8,274 bases of DNA from the NCBI GenBank assembly GCA_937871145.1, contig CALMXN010000234.1:1-8274 (forward strand), read 5' to 3'. Both the position numbers and the translations under genes were made by a program. This DNA is from an uncultured Clostridia bacterium (GTDB lineage: Bacteria > Bacillota > Clostridia > Oscillospirales > Ruminococcaceae). The notes beneath the pieces were generated by a model. The model was not told where the DNA came from. It ran no database searches and worked only from the letters and a program-made list of their open reading frames with translations. This document shows positions 6,072 to 8,274 of the stretch, one piece after another (the stretch's first letter is position 1; each line of letters starts with the position of its first letter).

Positions 6072-6248
6072 TTAATCTACAGCCTTGCTTATATCATCCA
6101 TACCTTCATCAACAAGGCTTCCTGTATCGTCTATAAGGCTTTCAGCTTTATCTCCTAAGTCGTTTGAAGAATCATCATCATCTGAGCATCCTGCAAATAA
6201 TGAAACAGCCATTAATAATGTCAGCATAGAAACTATAATTTTTTTCAT
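6072..6248 (-). CDS. Small acidic lipoprotein of unknown function
   Basis: A 58-residue protein. Residues 1-20 are a lipoprotein signal peptide (two Lys, a hydrophobic core, then LFAGC), with Cys21 as the lipidated residue. The mature part is only 38 residues, begins CSDDDDSSND, and is strongly acidic with a likely helix near residues 34-57. It should sit on the outer face of the membrane. The ATG at 6248 is chosen over one at 6311 because the signal peptide begins there and an AAAGGTGA site stands a few bases upstream; the longer start would bury the signal peptide. It converges on spoIID and shares its terminator. I do not recognise the family and assign no role. Such tiny lipoproteins are common and often poorly conserved. 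Confidence 0.75.
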   Translation of the reverse strand: MKKIIVSMLTLLMAVSLFAGCSDDDDSSNDLGDKAESLIDDTGSLVDEGMDDISKAVD

Positions 6249-6270
6249 AAAATCACCTTTCAAATCAATA

Positions 6271-6306
6271 GTAATAAAAATAGAATTATTCGTTGAAAAT
6301 AATTCT
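6271..6306 (-). promoter_or_regulatory. Inverted repeat and possible promoter of the lipoprotein gene
   Basis: AGAATTATT (6282-6290) and AATAATTCT (6298-6306) are perfect 9-bp complements with a 7-base spacer. No T-run follows, so this is not a terminator. A possible promoter on the minus strand, TTTTCA (6299-6294), 17 bases, TATTAC (6276-6271), would place the repeat over the -35 region, like an operator. The promoter match is moderate and the sequence is AT-rich. Confidence 0.35.
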
Positions 6307-6370
6307 GACAAAACTATTATTACTAATAATCAGAAAGATATACTTTTAAATTTCAAAATGCAATTTCACA

Positions 6371-6399
6371 AAAAAAGATCAGCTCAAAGCTGATCTTTT
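6371..6399 (-). terminator. Terminator of the pyruvate kinase gene
   Basis: The arms 6373-6384 (AAAAGATCAGCT) and 6388-6399 (AGCTGATCTTTT) form a perfect 12-bp stem with a 3-base loop, followed on the minus strand by six T in all. It lies 4 bases beyond the pyk stop. A short T-run on the other side gives some function in the plus direction, where no gene needs it. Confidence 0.88.
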
Positions 6400-6403
6400 A
6401 AAA

Positions 6404-7834
6404 TTAAACTTCAGTACCTACGTGTGCAACCTTAAGAAGATTTGTTGTACCTGACATTCCAAGAGGAACACCAGCAGTAATAACAACAAGATCATTGAAT
6501 TTAATAAGTCCCTTTTTTACGGCAGCTTCAACAGCGTGGCTGAAAAGCACATCAGTATTGGTCTTTTCTTCAACAAGAACAGGAATTATGCCCCAGGACA
6601 TATTCAGCTGTCTTAAAATGGTTTCATCTGTTGTACATCCGATAATCGGGCAGTTAGGACGATACTTTGAAATCATTCTTGCAGTAGTGCCAGTTTTCGT
6701 TACAGTAATAATTGCGTTTGCATTAAGGTCATGTGCGGTTGTTACTGTTGCATGTGATATAGCATTTGTAATATCTGTGTTTGTATCAGTATCTCTCTTT
6801 GAAAACCTTGATATATAATTTATGTCTTCTTCAGTTGTTCTTGCTATTAATGACATAGTTTTCACTGTATCAATAGGATATTTTCCGGCTGCTGTTTCTC
6901 CTGAAAGCATTATAGCACTTGTTCCGTCGTAAATTGCATTTGCAACGTCAGTGATTTCTGCTCTTGTCGGACGTGGATTAGTCATCATTGATTCAAGCAT
7001 CTGTGTTGCTGTGATAACCTGCTTACCTGCGTTATACGCCTTGTGGATAAGCTCCTTTTGAATAGCAGGAATCTGTTCAAATGGAATTTCAACACCCATA
7101 TCACCACGGGCAATCATTATTCCGTCAGCAACTTCAAGAATTTCATCAATATTGTTAACACCGTCAATATTTTCGATTTTTGCAATAATTCTTGGATTGT
7201 ACCAGCCAAGACTCTTTGTGATATTTCTCAGGTACATAATATCTGCTGCAGTTCTTACAAATGAAGCAGCAATAAAGTCAAACTGCATTTTTGCACCGAA
7301 TTCAAGGTCAGCCATATCACGTTCAGAAATATAAGGCATTGAAAGCTTTATTCCAGGGACATTTACCCCCTTGTTGTTTGATACAGTACCACCGTGAATA
7401 ATATCACATGCTATTTCATTTCCGTTGATTTTTCTACATTTAAGTTCAATGACACCATCATTGATAAGAATTGCTGTCCCAGGCTTAACATCCTTTGGAA
7501 GGTCTTTGAATGTAATTGTAGAGATATCTTTTGTTCCCTCAACCTGATCTGTTGTCAATGTGAATGTTTCACCATCTTCTATTATTACAGGCTTGTTGTC
7601 TTTGAACAGGCCAAGTCTGATTTCCGGGCCTTTTGTGTCAAGCATTGTAGCTATAGGAAGATCAAGTTCTTTTCTGAGCTTATCTATTATTTCAAATCTT
7701 GTTTTGTGTACCTCGTGGTCTGAATGAGAGAAGTTAAAACGAGCAACATCCATGCCTTCAAGCATAAGTTGCCTCATTATATCTTCATTATCAGTTGCAG
7801 GTCCGATTGTACAGACAATCTTTGTTTTTCTCAT
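6404..7834 (-). CDS. pyk: Pyruvate kinase
   Basis: A 476-residue glycolytic enzyme that transfers phosphate from phosphoenolpyruvate to ADP, giving pyruvate and ATP in the cytoplasm. It opens MRKTKIVCTIGPA. Active-site blocks are ARFNFSH (31-37; Arg32, Asn34, Ser36), LDTKGPEIR (65-73), the signature IIAKIEN with Lys219 and Glu221, ARGDMG with Asp245, and TATQML with Thr277. The C-terminal allosteric domain follows (about 350-476, with TKTGTTARMISKYRP at 379-393). It lacks the extra PEP-utiliser-like domain that makes Bacillus enzymes about 585 residues, so it is the short form. The ATG at 7834 is chosen over one 14 codons upstream because GGAGGA stands 6 bases before it and the upstream codons overlap the promoter. 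It is transcribed alone, not with phosphofructokinase as in some Firmicutes. Confidence 0.97.
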   Translation of the reverse strand: MRKTKIVCTIGPATDNEDIMRQLMLEGMDVARFNFSHSDHEVHKTRFEIIDKLRKELDLPIATMLDTKGPEIRLGLFKDNKPVIIEDGETFTLTTDQVEGTKDISTITFKDLPKDVKPGTAILINDGVIELKCRKINGNEIACDIIHGGTVSNNKGVNVPGIKLSMPYISERDMADLEFGAKMQFDFIAASFVRTAADIMYLRNITKSLGWYNPRIIAKIENIDGVNNIDEILEVADGIMIARGDMGVEIPFEQIPAIQKELIHKAYNAGKQVITATQMLESMMTNPRPTRAEITDVANAIYDGTSAIMLSGETAAGKYPIDTVKTMSLIARTTEEDINYISRFSKRDTDTNTDITNAISHATVTTAHDLNANAIITVTKTGTTARMISKYRPNCPIIGCTTDETILRQLNMSWGIIPVLVEEKTNTDVLFSHAVEAAVKKGLIKFNDLVVITAGVPLGMSGTTNLLKVAHVGTEV

Positions 7835-7874
7835 ATGTTTTCCTCCAATAAAATTAAAAATTCGTCCAAAATAC

Positions 7875-7902
7875 ATTATAGAGTAAATAAAATCAAAGTC
7901 AA
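7875..7902 (-). promoter_or_regulatory. Main pyruvate kinase promoter
   Basis: On the minus strand: -35 TTGACT (7902-7897), a 16-base spacer, and a perfect -10 TATAAT (7880-7875). Transcription should start near 7868, leaving a leader of about 34 bases ending in the GGAGGA site. This fits a strongly expressed glycolytic gene. Confidence 0.82.
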
Positions 7903-7966
7903 GATTTTACAAAAGATTATGCCGAAATTTTTAAGTTATACATAATAATTATATATAAAGTTTAAG

Positions 7967-7994
7967 ATTATAGGCTAAATTATACAGTGACCAA
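7967..7994 (-). promoter_or_regulatory. Possible upstream second promoter for pyk
   Basis: On the minus strand, TTGGTC (7994-7989), 16 bases, then a perfect TATAAT (7972-7967). The -35 match is only half. It would give a pyk leader of about 125 bases in which I see no terminator or known riboswitch. In such AT-rich sequence a chance TATAAT is plausible. Confidence 0.25.
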
Positions 7995-8045
7995 TTTATA
8001 TATGTTTAATATTTTTTGTATTAAAATGTTTTAAATACATATTGC

Positions 8046-8074
8046 TTGTAAAATCATAGAAATTCTGTTATTAT
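8046..8074 (+). promoter_or_regulatory. Promoter of the downstream membrane-protein gene
   Basis: -35 TTGTAA (8046-8051), a 17-base spacer, and -10 TATTAT (8069-8074), preceded by TGT to form an extended -10. Transcription should start near 8081, only about 14 bases before the ATG and just ahead of the AGAGGTGA ribosome binding site, so the leader is very short. Confidence 0.6.
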
Positions 8075-8094
8075 TCTAATGAAGAGGTGACATT

Positions 8095-8274
8095 ATGAAT
8101 TATCAACAGAAGTCGACGTATTTTAGAAAAACCATTTTTCTATGTCTTGCAGTTTTCTTTATATATATTATGACTCTTTTTTTCAAAACAGTCTGCGCTA
8201 ATATATATAACATCGGTAATTTTTTTGGTCTGACGAGTTGTGCATTTCTTGCATTGTGTTGTCTTGCAAATGAA
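8095..8274 (+). CDS. Membrane protein, N-terminal part (cut by window edge)
   Basis: The frame opens at ATG 8095 behind AGAGGTGA (8083-8090) and stays open to the last base, so 60 residues are visible. A short polar start (MNYQQKSTYFRK) is followed by a hydrophobic helix at about 14-34 and a second at about 43-58 (FFGLTSCAFLALCCLA). Two closely spaced helices at the N-terminus suggest an integral membrane protein or a membrane-anchored enzyme. The segment GNFFGL between the helices faintly recalls the membrane start of clostridial YdcF/SanA-type (DUF218) proteins, but that is a weak impression. Four cysteines lie in or near the helices. It is divergent from pyk with its own promoter. The function cannot be judged from the visible part. 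Confidence 0.7.
   Translation, partial: MNYQQKSTYFRKTIFLCLAVFFIYIMTLFFKTVCANIYNIGNFFGLTSCAFLALCCLANE

Larger units (their letters stand above)
7835..8094. other. AT-rich divergent intergenic region
   Basis: This is the longest stretch without a gene (260 bp), between divergent pyk and the membrane-protein gene. It holds the pyk promoter at its left, an extended -10 promoter at its right, and a possible second pyk promoter in between. The middle (about 7905-8040) is very AT-rich. I find no convincing RNA gene, terminator or longer repeat there, only a weak 7-bp A/T inverted repeat at 8005-8025. Confidence 0.6.

Noticed and set aside
6249..6311. Upstream ATG extending the lipoprotein by 21 residues
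   Set aside because: It would place an extra segment before the signal peptide and runs through the ribosome binding site and the inverted repeat.
6085..6393. Plus-strand open frame of 102 codons
   Set aside because: It is antisense to the lipoprotein gene, has no ribosome binding site, and crosses the inverted repeats and the pyk terminator.
7835..7876. Upstream ATG extending pyruvate kinase by 14 residues
   Set aside because: It overlaps the -10 box and the ribosome binding site of pyk, and pyruvate kinases begin at the RKTKIVCTIGPA block.
8005..8025. Inverted repeat TTTAATA / TATTAAA
   Set aside because: The arms are 7 bp and only A/T in very AT-rich sequence. It could be chance, and it fits neither a promoter nor a terminator.
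1..8274. Mobile elements, CRISPR arrays, tRNA or rRNA genes
   Set aside because: No transposase or integrase motifs, no direct repeats with regular spacers, and no cloverleaf or rRNA-like sequence were seen on either strand.

Overview
The window looks like chromosomal DNA from an AT-rich, anaerobic, spore-forming Clostridia-type Firmicute, probably near Ruminococcus/Oscillospiraceae. The reasons are strong AGGAGG-like ribosome binding sites, near-consensus sigma-A promoters, compact hairpin-plus-T-run terminators, a DUF4317-family protein (a family I know from Clostridia), a SpoIID sporulation protein and a short clostridial-type citrate synthase. The species is an inference. I see no phage, transposon, CRISPR, tRNA or rRNA signal.

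Layout from left to right. (1) 1-417, minus: the N-terminal part of a DUF4317 protein that runs off the left edge, with its own promoter and a perfect 10-bp inverted repeat around its ribosome binding site. (2) 470-3090: a copper-handling unit. copA (Cu(I) P1B-type ATPase) and copZ (small HMA-domain copper chaperone) lie head to tail on the minus strand, 15 bp apart, and end in a strong terminator. Divergent from copA is an HxlR-family winged-helix regulator (3090-3455, plus). The gap between them holds a perfect 14-bp palindrome over both predicted -35 regions. The simplest reading is that the HxlR protein controls copA-copZ: the ATPase exports Cu(I), CopZ carries it, and the regulator senses copper or thiol stress. 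(3) 3499-4854, minus: citrate synthase with a GTG start, its own TTGACA/TAAAAT promoter, and a terminator hairpin that lies partly inside the end of the convergent regulator gene. (4) 5025-6029, plus: SpoIID, the peptidoglycan-cleaving sporulation protein, with glutamine where the catalytic glutamate is expected. (5) 6072-6248, minus: a 58-residue acidic lipoprotein of unknown function, sharing a bidirectional terminator with spoIID. (6) 6404-7834, minus: pyruvate kinase without the extra C-terminal domain, with a strong promoter and terminator. (7) 8095-8274, plus: the first 60 residues of a membrane protein cut by the window edge, with an extended -10 promoter.

Apart from the copper unit, the genes look like independent single-gene transcription units for core metabolism (citrate synthase for 2-oxoglutarate/glutamate supply, pyruvate kinase for glycolysis) and sporulation. 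The most interesting points are the HxlR-type regulator paired with a copper operon, carrying a C-terminal CxxC tail; the Glu-to-Gln change in SpoIID; and the operator-like inverted repeat at the DUF4317 gene. No gap without a gene exceeds 300 bases; the longest is 7835-8094.
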